Shown: one piece after another, positions 18,552 through 28,870 of the stretch
How positions within the stretch are numbered: position 1 is the stretch's first letter
Layout of the letters: every line of letters begins with the position of its first letter
Assembly: GCF_011305995.1 (NCBI RefSeq)
Contig: NZ_CP049910.1
Location: 3,038,001-3,102,000, forward strand
DNA length: 64,000 bases
Direction: 5' to 3'
Origin: Diaphorobacter sp. HDW4A
GTDB lineage: Bacteria > Pseudomonadota > Gammaproteobacteria > Burkholderiales > Burkholderiaceae_C
Notes under the pieces: generated by a model
Databases searched by the model: none
What the model saw: the letters and a program-made list of their open reading frames with translations, nothing else
What the model was told of the DNA's origin: nothing
Made by a program: the position numbers and the translations under genes

Positions 18552-20237
18552 ATGTCTGAATCTTTTGCCGCCCTATTTGAAGAATCGTTGCAGCGTACGG
18601 AAATGCGCCCAGGCGAGGTCATCACCGCTGAAGTGGTGCGCGTTGAACACAACTTCGTGGTTGTGAACGCTGGCCTGAAGTCTGAAGCCTACGTGCCAAT
18701 CGACGAATTCAAGAACGACCAGGGCGAAATCGAAGTCCAAGTGGGTGACTTCGTGTCCGTGGCCATCGGCTCGATCGAAAACGGCTACGGCGACACCATC
18801 CTGTCGCGTGACACCGCCAAGCGTCTGGCTTCGTGGCTGTCGCTCGAGAAGGCTCTGGAATCCGGCGAATTCGTCACCGGTACTACTTCCGGCAAGGTCA
18901 AGGGCGGCCTGACCGTTCTGGTCAACGGCATCCGCGCATTCCTGCCAGGTTCGCTGATCGACACACGTCCTATCAAGGACCTGACCCCCTACGAGAACAA
19001 GACCTTGGAATTCAAGGTCATCAAGCTCGACCGCAAGCGCAACAACGTGGTGCTGAGCCGCCGTGCCGTGGTGGAAGCCTCGATGGGCGAAGAGCGCGCC
19101 AAGCTGATGGAAACGCTGAAGGAAGGCGCCATCGTCAACGGCGTGGTCAAGAACATCACCGAATACGGTGCGTTCGTGGACCTCGGCGGCATCGACGGCC
19201 TGCTGCACATCACCGACATGGCATGGCGTCGCGTGCGTCACCCATCGGAAGTGGTGCAAGCCGGTCAGGAAATCACTGCCAAGATCCTCAAGTTCGATAC
19301 CGAGAAGAACCGCGTGTCTCTGGGTCTCAAGCAAATGGGCGACGACCCATGGATGGGCGTTGCTCGCCGCTATCCTTCGGGCACACGTCTGTTCGGCAAG
19401 GTCACCAACATTGCTGACTACGGTGCATTCGTGGAACTGGAACCCGGCATCGAAGGTCTGGTGCACGTTTCCGAAATGGACTGGACCAACAAGAACGTTG
19501 CACCTTCCAAGCTCGTGTCGCTGGGTGACGAAGTCGAAGTCATGGTCCTCGAGATCGACGAAGACAAGCGCCGCATCAGCCTGGGCATGAAGCAGTGCAA
19601 GGCCAACCCATGGCAAGAATTCGCACAGAACACCAAGCGCGGCGACCGCGTGAAGGGTCCGATCAAGTCGATCACCGACTTCGGCGTGTTCGTGGGTCTG
19701 GCTGCCGGTATCGACGGCCTGGTTCACCTGTCCGATCTGTCTTGGAATGAAGCTGGCGAAGCCGCCGTGCGCAATTACAAGAAGGGCCAGGAAGTCGAAG
19801 CCATCGTGTTGGCAGTCGATGTCGACCGCGAGCGTATCTCCCTCGGTATCAAGCAGCTCGATGGCGATCCATTCACGACCTTCGTGACTGTGAACGACAA
19901 GGGCCAGATCGTGTCCGGCAAGGTCAAGACTGTGGACGCCCGTGGCGCTGAAATCGACCTCGGCGAAGACATCATCGGCTACCTGCGCGCTTCCGAAATC
20001 TCCCGCGACCGCGTGGAAGATGCTCGCAACGTGCTCAAGGAAGGCGACGAAGTGACCGCTGTGGTGGTGAACGTGGATCGCAAGACCCGCAACATCCAGC
20101 TGTCGATCAAGGCCAAGGACCAGGTTGACCAGCAAGAAGCCATGGCTTCCCTGTCGGCTCAGTCCGCCAAGGAAAACGCCGGCACGACCAGCCTCGGCGC
20201 CCTGTTGCGTGCCAAGCTGGACAACTCCGACAAGTAA
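18552..20237 (+). CDS. rpsA: 30S ribosomal protein S1
   Basis: A 561-aa protein with six S1 RNA-binding repeats (for instance [36 protein letters not shown] and [15 protein letters not shown]). It helps mRNA bind the 30S subunit. AAGGA upstream supports the ATG at 18552. A 186-bp leader separates it from aroA-cmk and may hold its own promoter and S1 autoregulatory site, but I cannot mark one. Terminated at 20318-20348. Confidence 0.96.
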   Translation: MSESFAALFEESLQRTEMRPGEVITAEVVRVEHNFVVVNAGLKSEAYVPIDEFKNDQGEIEVQVGDFVSVAIGSIENGYGDTILSRDTAKRLASWLSLEKALESGEFVTGTTSGKVKGGLTVLVNGIRAFLPGSLIDTRPIKDLTPYENKTLEFKVIKLDRKRNNVVLSRRAVVEASMGEERAKLMETLKEGAIVNGVVKNITEYGAFVDLGGIDGLLHITDMAWRRVRHPSEVVQAGQEITAKILKFDTEKNRVSLGLKQMGDDPWMGVARRYPSGTRLFGKVTNIADYGAFVELEPGIEGLVHVSEMDWTNKNVAPSKLVSLGDEVEVMVLEIDEDKRRISLGMKQCKANPWQEFAQNTKRGDRVKGPIKSITDFGVFVGLAAGIDGLVHLSDLSWNEAGEAAVRNYKKGQEVEAIVLAVDVDRERISLGIKQLDGDPFTTFVTVNDKGQIVSGKVKTVDARGAEIDLGEDIIGYLRASEISRDRVEDARNVLKEGDEVTAVVVNVDRKTRNIQLSIKAKDQVDQQEAMASLSAQSAKENAGTTSLGALLRAKLDNSDK

Positions 20238-20317
20238 TCCCACCTGTCGGTTGCCTTGCAGGCACTGAAATGAACGGCTGCCCAGTTGGTTCCAACCAGC
20301 GGGTGGTCGCTCTGGAC

Positions 20318-20348
20318 AGCGGGCGCTTCAAGCGTCCGCTTTTTTTTG
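20318..20348 (+). terminator. Rho-independent terminator between rpsA and ihfB
   Basis: AGCGGGCGCTT-CA-AGCGTCCGCT (one G-T pair in the stem) runs into T8. It lies 80 bp after rpsA and 28 bp before ihfB. Confidence 0.85.
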
Positions 20349-20375
20349 GTTTCACCAAAGTTTTGCGATATCTAC

Positions 20376-20690
20376 ATGACCCGATCTGACCTTGTTGAAG
20401 AACTGGCAGCCCGCTTCACCCAATTGACGCAGCGCGACGCCGAAATCGCCGTCAAGACCATTCTCGACGCCGTCAGCGATGCACTCGTGCGCGGTCACCG
20501 CATTGAAATTCGTGGCTTCGGCAGCTTCTCGGTCACACGTCGTCCGCCGCGCATGGGCCGCAACCCACGTAGCGGGGAAGCCGTCGCCATCCCTGAAAAG
20601 CGCGTACCGCACTTTAAGCCAGGCAAGGCACTGCGCGAAACTGTTGACCAGCGTGGATCCGCTGCAGCGCCGCTCAAGGACGCTTCCTGA
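20376..20690 (+). CDS. ihfB: Integration host factor subunit beta
   Basis: A 104-aa HU/IHF DNA-bending protein. [14 protein letters not shown] begins the helical dimer part. The DNA-binding arm has [22 protein letters not shown], with the intercalating Pro in NPRSGE, as in IHF-beta. The rpsA-ihfB order is conserved in proteobacteria. IHF is also a cofactor of many tyrosine recombinases, such as the one at 6000-7226. The frame is open upstream to 20286, but that part lies in the terminator. Confidence 0.94.
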   Translation: MTRSDLVEELAARFTQLTQRDAEIAVKTILDAVSDALVRGHRIEIRGFGSFSVTRRPPRMGRNPRSGEAVAIPEKRVPHFKPGKALRETVDQRGSAAAPLKDAS

Positions 20691-20787
20691 GCCGTTCTCC
20701 TGTCTTCCTTGCGCATCCATGAGGGGCTTCGCCCGTCGGGTGCAGGACTGACCGTAGAATCTCCCGCAGCCCCGGAGAGATTCATCC

Positions 20788-21102
20788 ATGAAATATTTCC
20801 TGTGGTTGCTCAAGGCAGCCATATTCTTCACGTTGTTCGCGTTTGCGCTGAACAACCAGCAGGACTCGATCGTCCACTTTTTCTTTGGCACGCAATGGCG
20901 CGCGCCGCTGGTGCTGATCGTGCTGGCGGCGTTCGCGCTGGGCGTGGTCGTCGGCGTGCTTGGTATGGTCCCGCGCTGGTGGAAGCACCGCACCGCAGCG
21001 CAAAAGAGCGCACAGCCCGAGGCCACTGCTGTGGCTGCGGTGCAAGCCCCAAGCCCCGTCAACGACGCCGCCTTGCAGCAGCCCCCCATCCATGGAATTT
21101 GA
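20788..21102 (+). CDS. lapA: LapA-domain inner membrane protein (lipopolysaccharide assembly protein A)
   Basis: A 104-aa protein with two transmembrane helices at about 5-22 and 40-62, separated by a short polar loop (NNQQDSIVHFFFGTQW) typical of the LapA/DUF1049 family. The tail is Ala- and Gln-rich. GGAGA precedes the start. It overlaps lapB by 11 nt. LapA works with LapB in LPS assembly and in control of LpxC stability in enterobacteria. Confidence 0.88.
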   Translation: MKYFLWLLKAAIFFTLFAFALNNQQDSIVHFFFGTQWRAPLVLIVLAAFALGVVVGVLGMVPRWWKHRTAAQKSAQPEATAVAAVQAPSPVNDAALQQPPIHGI

Positions 21103-22246
21103 TCTCAGCTGGATTCTGCTGGGCCTGCCGGTCGCCTTCGTGCTCGGTTGGCTGGCTTCGCGCTTCGACCTGCGCCAGTTGCGCGACGAGAACCGCCGCG
21201 CGCCCAAGGCGTATTTCAAGGGACTGAACTTCTTGCTCAACGAGCAGCAGGACCAGGCCATCGACGCCTTCATCGAGGCCGTGCAGAACGATCCCGACAC
21301 CACCGAACTGCATTTCGCACTCGGTAACCTGTTCCGCCGCCGGGGCGAATACAACCGCGCCGTGCGCGTGCACGAGCACCTGCTCTCGCGCGGCGACCTG
21401 AGCCGAGCCGACCGCGACCGAGCCCAGCATGCCCTCGCGCTCGACTTTCTGAAGGCCGGCCTGCTCGACCGTGCGGAAGACGCGCTGCGCCGCCTCGAAG
21501 GCACACCGTTCGAGGCGCAGGCACGCGTGGCACTGCTGGCCATCTACGAGCGCTCGCGTGACTGGCCGCAAGCCATGGCGATCACCCAGAAGATGCAGGA
21601 GGCACATCAGGGCGACTTCAGCGCGCGCCAGGCCCACTTCCTCTGCGAGCAGGCGCTGGCCAAATCCGCACAGGGCGACACCGATGGTGCCGAAGCCTTG
21701 CTCAGACAAGCCGTGCAGACAGCCCCACAAGCGGCGCGTGCACGCATCGAGCTGGCCCGCCTCAAGCAGCGCGCGGGCAAGTCGCAGGAGGCGCTGGACT
21801 TCCTGCTCGAGCTCGCGGAGGTCGCCCCGCTCTGGCTGCCTCTCGCCGTGCCACTGATGATCGAACTCAGCCTAGCCACCGGCAAAGCCACCGAGGTGCG
21901 CGCGCTGCTGCGCCAGCGCTATGACGTGATGCCATCGCTCGATCTGCTCGAAGGCATCGTCTCGCTCGAGAACGCGCTGGGCAACAGCGCCACCTCGCGA
22001 GAGTGGTATGTGCGACACCTCGAACACGAGTCTTCCCTAGTCGCTGCGGCCAAATGGCTCCATGACGAAAAGCTTGAACACGAGCAATTTCACCCCCAGG
22101 TGCAACGATCTCTTGATCAGGCCGCAAAGCCGCTCACACGCTACCGCTGCGCCGCCTGCGGTTTTGAGGCGCGTCAGCATTTCTGGCAGTGTCCCGGCTG
22201 CCAGACATGGGATAGTTACCCGGCGCGCAGAGTCGAAGAGCTTTAA
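21092..22246 (+). CDS. lapB: Lipopolysaccharide assembly protein LapB (YciM)
   Basis: A 384-aa protein. An N-terminal membrane helix (about 5-20) is followed by TPR repeats starting at KGLNFLLNEQQDQAIDAF, and a C-terminal rubredoxin-like knuckle with four Cys (YRCAACGF and WQCPGCQ). In enterobacteria LapB anchors LpxC for FtsH degradation and balances LPS with phospholipid. It overlaps lapA, so the pair is co-translated. The ATG at 21092 gives the normal MEFDLSWILLG beginning; the open frame extends upstream only in lapA. Confidence 0.93.
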   Translation: MEFDLSWILLGLPVAFVLGWLASRFDLRQLRDENRRAPKAYFKGLNFLLNEQQDQAIDAFIEAVQNDPDTTELHFALGNLFRRRGEYNRAVRVHEHLLSRGDLSRADRDRAQHALALDFLKAGLLDRAEDALRRLEGTPFEAQARVALLAIYERSRDWPQAMAITQKMQEAHQGDFSARQAHFLCEQALAKSAQGDTDGAEALLRQAVQTAPQAARARIELARLKQRAGKSQEALDFLLELAEVAPLWLPLAVPLMIELSLATGKATEVRALLRQRYDVMPSLDLLEGIVSLENALGNSATSREWYVRHLEHESSLVAAAKWLHDEKLEHEQFHPQVQRSLDQAAKPLTRYRCAACGFEARQHFWQCPGCQTWDSYPARRVEEL

Positions 22247-22329
22247 ACAAGTTGGAGCTCCTCTCTGGCGTGTTGTGCAACACGGCATTCACCCAAGAAC
22301 GAATGCCATCACAGAGGGAGGAAATCACC

Positions 22330-22725
22330 ATGAAGTTCCGACGCTGGATCGTCAGTCTGGCGGCCATGCTGAGCACCACGCTCGCACTGGCCGCAGTCGA
22401 CATCAACAAGGCCACCGAGGCTGAGCTGGACGGCATCAAGGGCATCGGCCCGGCCACTACTCGCTTGATCGTGGAGCAGCGCAAATCCGGCCCCTTCGCC
22501 GACTGGGTTGATCTGACCCGACGAGTCAAGGGCATAGGAGCCAAACGCGCCGCCAAGCTCTCGGGCGAAGGCCTGACCGTCAACGGCCAGCCGTTTGCCG
22601 GGGCTGCCGACGCGACGGCCAACACTACCAAGACCGCAAAGTTCGCTGCCCCAAAACCTGCCAAGGCAGACGCAACACCCACAGCAACGCCAACGACAGA
22701 GCTCGGCAAGACACAGAAGCCATGA
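22330..22725 (+). CDS. ComEA-like helix-hairpin-helix DNA-binding protein
   Basis: A 131-aa exported protein. A signal peptide (MKFRRWIVSLAAMLSTTLALAA) leads into VDINKATEAELDGIKGIGPATTRLIV, the paired HhH fold of the ComEA C-terminal domain, then a low-complexity Ala-Thr-Pro-Lys tail. ComEA-type periplasmic proteins bind incoming DNA in natural transformation, but short copies occur widely and their role is often unproven. GGAGG lies 10 nt before the start. Confidence 0.85.
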   Translation: MKFRRWIVSLAAMLSTTLALAAVDINKATEAELDGIKGIGPATTRLIVEQRKSGPFADWVDLTRRVKGIGAKRAAKLSGEGLTVNGQPFAGAADATANTTKTAKFAAPKPAKADATPTATPTTELGKTQKP

Positions 22726-22773
22726 GGCGGCACTGAATCGGCGGCCGCGCACTGAGCGCGCCACTGCAAATCA

Positions 22774-22808
22774 AAGGCGATGGAAAGCGATTTCCATCGC
22801 CTTTTTCA
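22774..22808 (+). terminator. Rho-independent terminator after the ComEA-like gene
   Basis: GGCGATGGAAA-GCGA-TTTCCATCGCC followed by T5. An 11-bp perfect stem. Confidence 0.9.
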
Positions 22809-22994
22809 TTGCTGGACACCCATCGAAGGTCCAACCGCTAGCGACGTTTCTCACGGAAAATGACTAACGAAGCCCTTCTTTGGATCGAAACAACCCTTGA
22901 ATTCACCGGAGTTTTACGAGGAAACCTTATATTCGACGTGTGAAGCGTGCTTATAAATCCATAGCAGCTTTCTGTCCCGACCCCCTCACCGGTC

Positions 22995-25900
22995 ATGCCC
23001 ATGTCCCTACTTCTGTTGATCATCCTTCCGTTGATCGGCAGCGTCATTGCCGCCATATTGCCTGCGAACGCGCGCAATACGGAGTCGACGCTGGCCGGTT
23101 TCATCGCACTTTTCTGTGCGGTGCAAACGGCACTGTACTTCCCCGACATCTCGCACGGTGAAGTGATACGGCAGGAGTTCGCCTGGCTTCCAGCGCTTGG
23201 ACTGAACTTCGTGATCCGCATGGATGGCTTCTCGTGGATGTTCAGCATGCTCATCATGGGCATCGGCAGTCTGGTCGTGCTGTACGCGCGCTACTACATG
23301 TCGCCCGCCGATCCGGTGCCGCGCTTCTTCTCGTTCTTTCTGGCCTTCATGGGTGCGATGTCGGGCGTCGTGCTCTCGGGCAACATCATCCAACTGGTGT
23401 TCTTCTGGGAACTCACCAGCCTGTTCTCCTTTCTGCTGATCGGCTACTGGCACCACCGTGAGGACGCGCGGCGCGGCGCGCGCATGGCACTCACCGTCAC
23501 GGGCACGGGCGGCCTGTGTCTGCTCGCGGGCATGCTGGTGATCGGGCACATCGTCGGCAGCTACGACCTCGACCGCGTGCTGGGGTCGGCCGAGCTGGTG
23601 CGCAATCATCCGATGTACCTTACGGCGCTGGTGCTGGTACTGCTCGGCGCGTTCACCAAGAGCGCGCAGTTTCCGTTCCAGTTCTGGTTGCCCAACGCCA
23701 TGGCGGCGCCTACGCCAGTCTCTTCCTATCTGCACTCGGCCACCATGGTGAAGCTCGGCGTGTTCCTGCTCGCACGCTTCTGGCCGGTGATGGCGGGCAC
23801 GGACGAATGGTTCTGGTTGGTCGGCGGTGCGGGCGTGGCGACGCTGCTGATCGGCGGCTACGCGGCCATGTTCCAGAACGATCTCAAGGGACTGCTCGCC
23901 TACTCCACCATCTCGCATCTGGGCCTGATCACACTGCTCTTGGGTATGAACAGCCCGCTCGCCGCCGTGGCCGCCGTCTTCCACATCATGAACCACGCAA
24001 CCTTCAAGGCCTCGCTGTTCATGGCGACCGGCATCATCGATCACGAAAGCGGTACGCGCGACATCCGCCGTCTCTCGGGCCTCAGGCACATGATGCCGGT
24101 GACCGCCACGCTCGCCACCGTGGCCGCTGCCGCAATGGCCGGTGTGCCGCTGCTCAATGGTTTCCTGTCCAAGGAAATGTTCTTCGCGGAAACCGTGTTC
24201 GTCGACGCAGCGCCCATCGTCGGCATCGCCATGCCGATTCTGGCGACCATCGCCGGAGTGTTCAGCGTGGCCTATTCGCTGCGCTTCATCGTCGACGTGT
24301 TCTGGGGCCCCAAGTGCACCGACCTGCCTCTGCAGCCGCACGAGCCCCCGCACTGGATGCGCGTGCCGGTCGAGCTGCTGGTGCTGGCCTGTCTGCTGGT
24401 CGGCATCTTCCCGAACTGGGCGATCGGCCGTTTTCTCGATGCCGCCGCACTGCCGGTGGTCGGCACGGGTCAGCTGCCCGAATTCAGTCTCGCGATCTGG
24501 CACGGTTTCAACACCCCGCTGGTGATGAGCATCATCGCGCTCGCGGGCGGCATATTGCTGTACTGGCTACTGCGCACGCAGCGCGAGGCAGGTCGCATCG
24601 ATGGGCCGCCGGTCATGCAGCTTGTCAGCGGCCGCCGGATTTTCGAGGGCTTCATCACCCTGCTCACCATTGCTGGCCGTCGCGGCAAGCGGCTGTTGTC
24701 CACCCACAAGCTGCAGTGGCAAATGATGTGGCTAGCCCTCGCCACCGTGGTAGCTGCCGTCATTCCCATCGTTGCGCGTGGCATCGAGTTCGGCAATCGC
24801 GGCACGCTGCCGCTCTCGCCCGCCTTCATCGTGCTCTGGTCGGTCGGATCGGCCTGCGCACTTGCAGCTGCATGGCAGGCCAAATACCACCGACTCGCCG
24901 CGTTGACGCTGATGGGTGGCTCGGGCCTGTGCACCGTGCTGACCTTCCTGTGGTTCTCCGCGCCAGACCTCGCACTCACGCAACTGGTGGTGGAAATCGT
25001 CACCACCATCCTCATTCTGCTGGGTCTGCGTTGGCTGCCCAAGCGCGATCAGGCGATATCGCTGGCCGACGAAAAATCCATGCGTACCCGTGCACGCCGT
25101 GCACGCGACTTCGTGATCGCCACCTGTGCAGGTGGCGGTATGGCCTGGCTGGCCTACGCGATGATGAGCCGTCCGTTTCCGGAAAGCACATCGACCTTCT
25201 TCCTTGAACGAGCCCTGACCGAGGGTGGCGGCACGAACGTGGTCAACGTGATGCTGGTAGATTTCCGTGGCTTTGATACCTTCGGCGAGATCGTCGTGCT
25301 TGGCATTGTGGCGCTCACCGTCTACGCCCTGCTTCGCCGCTTTCGCCCTGCGCCCGAGGCCATGGATCTGCCCGAGCAGCAACGCTGGCTCGCCCCTGAC
25401 TTGCAGACCGACCTGCTCAATCCGCGCAACGCGCCGGACACGGCGGTTGGCTATCTGATGGTGCCCGCCGTGCTGGTGCGCCTGCTGCTGCCCTTCACCG
25501 CACTGGTGTCGTTCTACCTGTTCCTGCGCGGGCACAACGAACCCGGCGGTGGCTTTGTGGCGGGCTTGGTGCTGTCGGTCGGCCTGCTGCTGCAGTACAT
25601 CATCTCGGGCACCGAGTGGGTGGAGGAACACCTCACGCTCTTCCCCCGCAAGTGGATCGCGCTCGGTATGCTGTTCGCGCTAGGCACCGGCCTCGGGTCG
25701 ATCGTCTTCGGCTACCCGTTTCTCACCAGCCACACGGCGCACTTCACGCTGCCAGTGATCGGCGAGATCCACATCGCAAGCGCGCTGTTCTTCGACATCG
25801 GAGTGTTCCTGCTCGTGGTCGGATCAACGCTGCTGATTCTCGTGGCCATCGCCCACCAGTCGGTGCGCGGCCATCGCTATCACCAGCGTCTGCTGGAGGA

Positions 25901-26000
25901 ACAGCGCGAAGCACACACCGTGGAAAAGCCGGAGGAACCCGAACGCTTTGCATCCGACGACAACACCGCCCCCGATCTCGCGCCCAAAGGAGCCAGCTGA
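22995..26000 (+). CDS. mrpA: Mrp/Pha cation-proton antiporter subunit A, with fused subunit B domain
   Basis: A 1001-aa, many-pass membrane protein. Residues 1 to about 780 are the NuoL-like MrpA part with FFWELTSLFSFLLIGYWHHRE near 135 and the proton-channel region GAFTKSAQFPFQFWLPNAM near 215-235. About 815-960 is an MnhB domain (LFLRGHNEPGGGFVAGL). This is the A-B fusion of group 2 (phaAB-type) Mrp systems, which exchange Na+ or K+ for protons. No clear ribosome site; an alternative start is Met3 at 23001. The stop shares its last A with the mrpC start. Confidence 0.93.
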   Translation: MPMSLLLLIILPLIGSVIAAILPANARNTESTLAGFIALFCAVQTALYFPDISHGEVIRQEFAWLPALGLNFVIRMDGFSWMFSMLIMGIGSLVVLYARYYMSPADPVPRFFSFFLAFMGAMSGVVLSGNIIQLVFFWELTSLFSFLLIGYWHHREDARRGARMALTVTGTGGLCLLAGMLVIGHIVGSYDLDRVLGSAELVRNHPMYLTALVLVLLGAFTKSAQFPFQFWLPNAMAAPTPVSSYLHSATMVKLGVFLLARFWPVMAGTDEWFWLVGGAGVATLLIGGYAAMFQNDLKGLLAYSTISHLGLITLLLGMNSPLAAVAAVFHIMNHATFKASLFMATGIIDHESGTRDIRRLSGLRHMMPVTATLATVAAAAMAGVPLLNGFLSKEMFFAETVFVDAAPIVGIAMPILATIAGVFSVAYSLRFIVDVFWGPKCTDLPLQPHEPPHWMRVPVELLVLACLLVGIFPNWAIGRFLDAAALPVVGTGQLPEFSLAIWHGFNTPLVMSIIALAGGILLYWLLRTQREAGRIDGPPVMQLVSGRRIFEGFITLLTIAGRRGKRLLSTHKLQWQMMWLALATVVAAVIPIVARGIEFGNRGTLPLSPAFIVLWSVGSACALAAAWQAKYHRLAALTLMGGSGLCTVLTFLWFSAPDLALTQLVVEIVTTILILLGLRWLPKRDQAISLADEKSMRTRARRARDFVIATCAGGGMAWLAYAMMSRPFPESTSTFFLERALTEGGGTNVVNVMLVDFRGFDTFGEIVVLGIVALTVYALLRRFRPAPEAMDLPEQQRWLAPDLQTDLLNPRNAPDTAVGYLMVPAVLVRLLLPFTALVSFYLFLRGHNEPGGGFVAGLVLSVGLLLQYIISGTEWVEEHLTLFPRKWIALGMLFALGTGLGSIVFGYPFLTSHTAHFTLPVIGEIHIASALFFDIGVFLLVVGSTLLILVAIAHQSVRGHRYHQRLLEEQREAHTVEKPEEPERFASDDNTAPDLAPKGAS

Positions 26001-26365
26001 TGGAAATCGTACTTGCCATTGCCATCGGCATACTCACAGGCTCGGGCGTCTGGCTGCTACTGCGCCCGCGTACCTTTCAGGTGATCATGGGCCTGTCGCT
26101 GCTGGCCTATGCCGTCAACCTGTTCATGTTCAGCATGGGCCGCATCGGCCTGGCGATTGACAAGGAACCAGTGCTCGCCGCCGGTGTTCCGCAGGACCTG
26201 CACCACTACGCTGACCCGATGCCGCAAGCCCTCGTGCTCACGGCCATCGTGATCGGTTTCGCCATGACGGCGCTGTTCCTCGTCGTGCTGCTCGCGCTGC
26301 GCGGCATGAGCGGCACCGACCATGTGGACGGCGTCGATGCGCGCAACTCGCAGGAGATGCCATGA
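26000..26365 (+). CDS. mrpC: Mrp antiporter subunit C
   Basis: A 121-aa NuoK-like subunit with three membrane helices: about 2-20, 28-48 (IMGLSLLAYAVNLFMFSMGR) and 72-98 (QALVLTAIVIGFAMTALFLV). PQALVLTAIVIG is the diagnostic MnhC/NuoK segment. Its ATG overlaps the mrpA stop by one base and its stop overlaps mrpD by 4 nt. Confidence 0.93.
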   Translation: MEIVLAIAIGILTGSGVWLLLRPRTFQVIMGLSLLAYAVNLFMFSMGRIGLAIDKEPVLAAGVPQDLHHYADPMPQALVLTAIVIGFAMTALFLVVLLALRGMSGTDHVDGVDARNSQEMP

Positions 26366-28104
26366 GTGTGAGCGCTATCACCGATGCGCTGATGCCGCAC
26401 CTGATCCTGGCACCCATCATGCTGCCAATGTTCACGGCGGCCATCATGCTGCTGCTGGGCGAGAAGAACCAGCGCGCCAAGCTCGTCATCAACCTGTTCT
26501 CGACCTTCATCGGCCTGATCATTGCTGTGCAGCTGCTGCGCTGGAGCAAGATGACCGGCAGCACCGCGTCGATGGGCGTGTACCTGCCCGGCAACTGGCC
26601 CGCTCCGTTCGGCATCGTGCTGGTGCTTGATCGGCTCTCGGCCATGATGCTGGTGCTGACCAGCTTCGTCGCGCTGTGCTCGATCATCTTTGCCGCATCG
26701 CGCTGGCACCGCGCGGGTGTGCACTACCACCCGCTGTTCCAACTGCAGCTCATGGGTCTGGCGGGTGCATTTCTCACGGCCGATCTGTTCAACCTGTTCG
26801 TGTTCTTCGAGATCATGCTGGCCGCCTCATATGGCCTGCTGCTGCATGGTTCAGGGCGTATGCGCGTGCAGGCCGGGCTGCATTACATCGCCATCAATCT
26901 GGCGGCGTCCTCGCTGTTCCTGATCGGCGCGTCCATGCTCTATGGCATCACGGGCACACTGAACATGGCCGACCTCGCACAGGCCATCCCGAAGGTCGCC
27001 GCCGCTGACCGCGGGCTGCTGCATGCGGCTGCCGCAATCCTCGCGACGGCCTTCCTCATCAAGGCCGCCGTCTGGCCGCTGAACTTCTGGCTGGTGCCCG
27101 CCTACAGCGCTGCCACTCCGCCTGTGGGCGCCTTGTTTGCGTTGATGACCAAGGTCGGCATCTACACCATCGTGCGTCTATGGACGCTGATGTTCAGCAG
27201 CGAGGCTGGTGCCTCGGCCCTCTTCGGCAGCATGTGGCTGATCGGCGGCGGCGTGCTGACCATGGCCTTCGGTGCCATTGGCATGCTGGGGTCTCAGCGC
27301 TTTGCGAACCTCGCGGGCTACGCTGCGATTCTCTCGTCGGGCACGCTACTGGCGGCGGTCGGCTTCGGGCAGAACGAGCTGACCGCCGGTCTGCTGTACT
27401 ACCTGCCAAGCTCCACGCTCGCGGTCTGCACGCTGTTCCTGCTGTCTGATCTGGTCGAGCGCTGGCGCAACGATGGTTCCAGCTTCACGCCCTACGATTC
27501 CGACGAGGCTGCCCCCTTCCTCTCGCCCGAGCTCGTGCCGCAGGCCGGAACCAACTTCGACGAAGACGAGGAAATGCTGGTCGGCCGCGTGATTCCCGCA
27601 GCAGCAGCCTTCCTCGGCATCGCCTATGTGATGTGCACATTGGTCATTGCCGGGCTGCCGCCGCTGTCTGGCTTCATCGGCAAGTTCGCGATGCTGACAG
27701 CATTGATGAATCCGCTGGGCATGGGCTCGTCGGCAGGCATACAGCTCGGTGCACCGGGCTGGACGCTGGTCACGCTGATGATCGTCACCGGCCTGATCGC
27801 GCTGATCGCGCTCACCCGCTCGGGCATCCGCGTGTTCTGGGCCAGCCATGCGCGCACGGCGCCCAATCTGCGGCTGGTAGAGGCACTACCGATTGCCATG
27901 CTGCTGTGCGCGAGCATCGTCTTCACCGTGCGTGCAGACGACGTGATGCGCTACACGCAGGCGACCGCCAACATGCTGCACTCACCCGGCACCTACATCG
28001 GCGCCGTGATGTCCGCGCGCCCCAAGCCCAGTCCGGTCACTCATGAGCCGGCCGCCGAGCCCACAGCGCCGTCCACGCCCTCCACACAAGGAGGCCCGCA
28101 ATGA
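26362..28104 (+). CDS. mrpD: Mrp antiporter subunit D
   Basis: A 580-aa NuoM/N-like membrane subunit with about 14 helices. FNLFVFFEIMLAASYGLLLHG near 145 holds the conserved Glu, and HAAAAILATAFLIKAAVWPLNFWLVPAYS near 215-240 the conserved Lys of the ion path. The C-terminal tail is Pro-Ala-rich. A hydrophilic loop around 365-405 is longer than usual. ATGA overlaps on both sides. Confidence 0.93.
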   Translation: MSVSAITDALMPHLILAPIMLPMFTAAIMLLLGEKNQRAKLVINLFSTFIGLIIAVQLLRWSKMTGSTASMGVYLPGNWPAPFGIVLVLDRLSAMMLVLTSFVALCSIIFAASRWHRAGVHYHPLFQLQLMGLAGAFLTADLFNLFVFFEIMLAASYGLLLHGSGRMRVQAGLHYIAINLAASSLFLIGASMLYGITGTLNMADLAQAIPKVAAADRGLLHAAAAILATAFLIKAAVWPLNFWLVPAYSAATPPVGALFALMTKVGIYTIVRLWTLMFSSEAGASALFGSMWLIGGGVLTMAFGAIGMLGSQRFANLAGYAAILSSGTLLAAVGFGQNELTAGLLYYLPSSTLAVCTLFLLSDLVERWRNDGSSFTPYDSDEAAPFLSPELVPQAGTNFDEDEEMLVGRVIPAAAAFLGIAYVMCTLVIAGLPPLSGFIGKFAMLTALMNPLGMGSSAGIQLGAPGWTLVTLMIVTGLIALIALTRSGIRVFWASHARTAPNLRLVEALPIAMLLCASIVFTVRADDVMRYTQATANMLHSPGTYIGAVMSARPKPSPVTHEPAAEPTAPSTPSTQGGPQ

Positions 28105-28592
28105 TGAAAAAGATCTTCCCCGCGCCGCTGCTGTCGGTAGCACTGTTCGTGATCTGGCTGCTGCTCAATCAGACGCTGAGCGCCGGACACATTCTGCTGG
28201 CGTTGATTCTGGCGCTGCTGCTGCCCGTGCTGTTTAGCGGCCTGCGTCCGCGCCATGTACAGGTTCGCAACATCGGCGCGATCCTGCGCCTGTGCTTTGC
28301 GGTCGTCGTGGACACCACCGAGTCCAACATCGCCGTGATCCGCTTTCTCGTACACCCATCGTCGCGCCGCGCACCTTCCGGCTTTGTGAACATTCCTTTG
28401 GAACTGCGCGATCCCAACGGCCTCGCTGTGCTCGCGATGATCGTCTGCATCACGCCCGGCACCGCGTGGGCCGAGCTGTCTCTGGACCGCTCAGTGCTGA
28501 TGCTCCACGTGCTCGAAGTCAGCGACCCCCAGCAGGTGATCGACCACGTGAAGGCCAAGTACGAGTGCCCCCTCATGGAGATTTTCGAATGA
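28101..28592 (+). CDS. mrpE: Mrp antiporter subunit E
   Basis: A 163-aa subunit with two N-terminal membrane helices and a cytoplasmic domain. LRDPNGLAVLAMIVCITPGT is the typical MnhE segment (usual ending TPGTvwael). Coupled to mrpD and mrpF by 4-nt overlaps. Confidence 0.92.
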   Translation: MMKKIFPAPLLSVALFVIWLLLNQTLSAGHILLALILALLLPVLFSGLRPRHVQVRNIGAILRLCFAVVVDTTESNIAVIRFLVHPSSRRAPSGFVNIPLELRDPNGLAVLAMIVCITPGTAWAELSLDRSVLMLHVLEVSDPQQVIDHVKAKYECPLMEIFE

Positions 28593-28870
28593 TCAATCCC
28601 GTGCTCTCCTGGGCTGTGCCCATTGCCATGTTTCTGCTGTCGCTGGCGATGCTCTGCTGCCTCGTGCGCATTCTGCGCGGCCCGGCGGCGCAGGATCGCG
28701 TGCTGGCGCTCGACTGCATGTATCTGAACGGCATGCTCTTCATGCTGGTGCTCGGCATCTACTACAGCTCCAGCGCCTATTTCGAGGCTGCCTTGCTGAT
28801 CGCGCTGCTAGGCTTCGCGAGTTCCACGGCAATGGCCAAGTTCCTGCTGCGCGGCGAGGTGATCGAATGA
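28589..28870 (+). CDS. mrpF: Mrp antiporter subunit F
   Basis: A 93-aa, three-helix subunit. VRILRGPAAQDRVLALDCM near 27-45 is the MnhF signature. Overlaps mrpE and mrpG by ATGA. Confidence 0.92.
   Translation: MINPVLSWAVPIAMFLLSLAMLCCLVRILRGPAAQDRVLALDCMYLNGMLFMLVLGIYYSSSAYFEAALLIALLGFASSTAMAKFLLRGEVIE

Noticed and set aside
18573..20243. 556-codon frame antisense to rpsA
   Set aside because: Mirror of the highly biased rpsA codons, without start signals or a known product.
23007..24503. 498-codon frame antisense to mrpA
   Set aside because: His/Gln/Arg-rich mirror of a membrane-protein gene; no support for expression.
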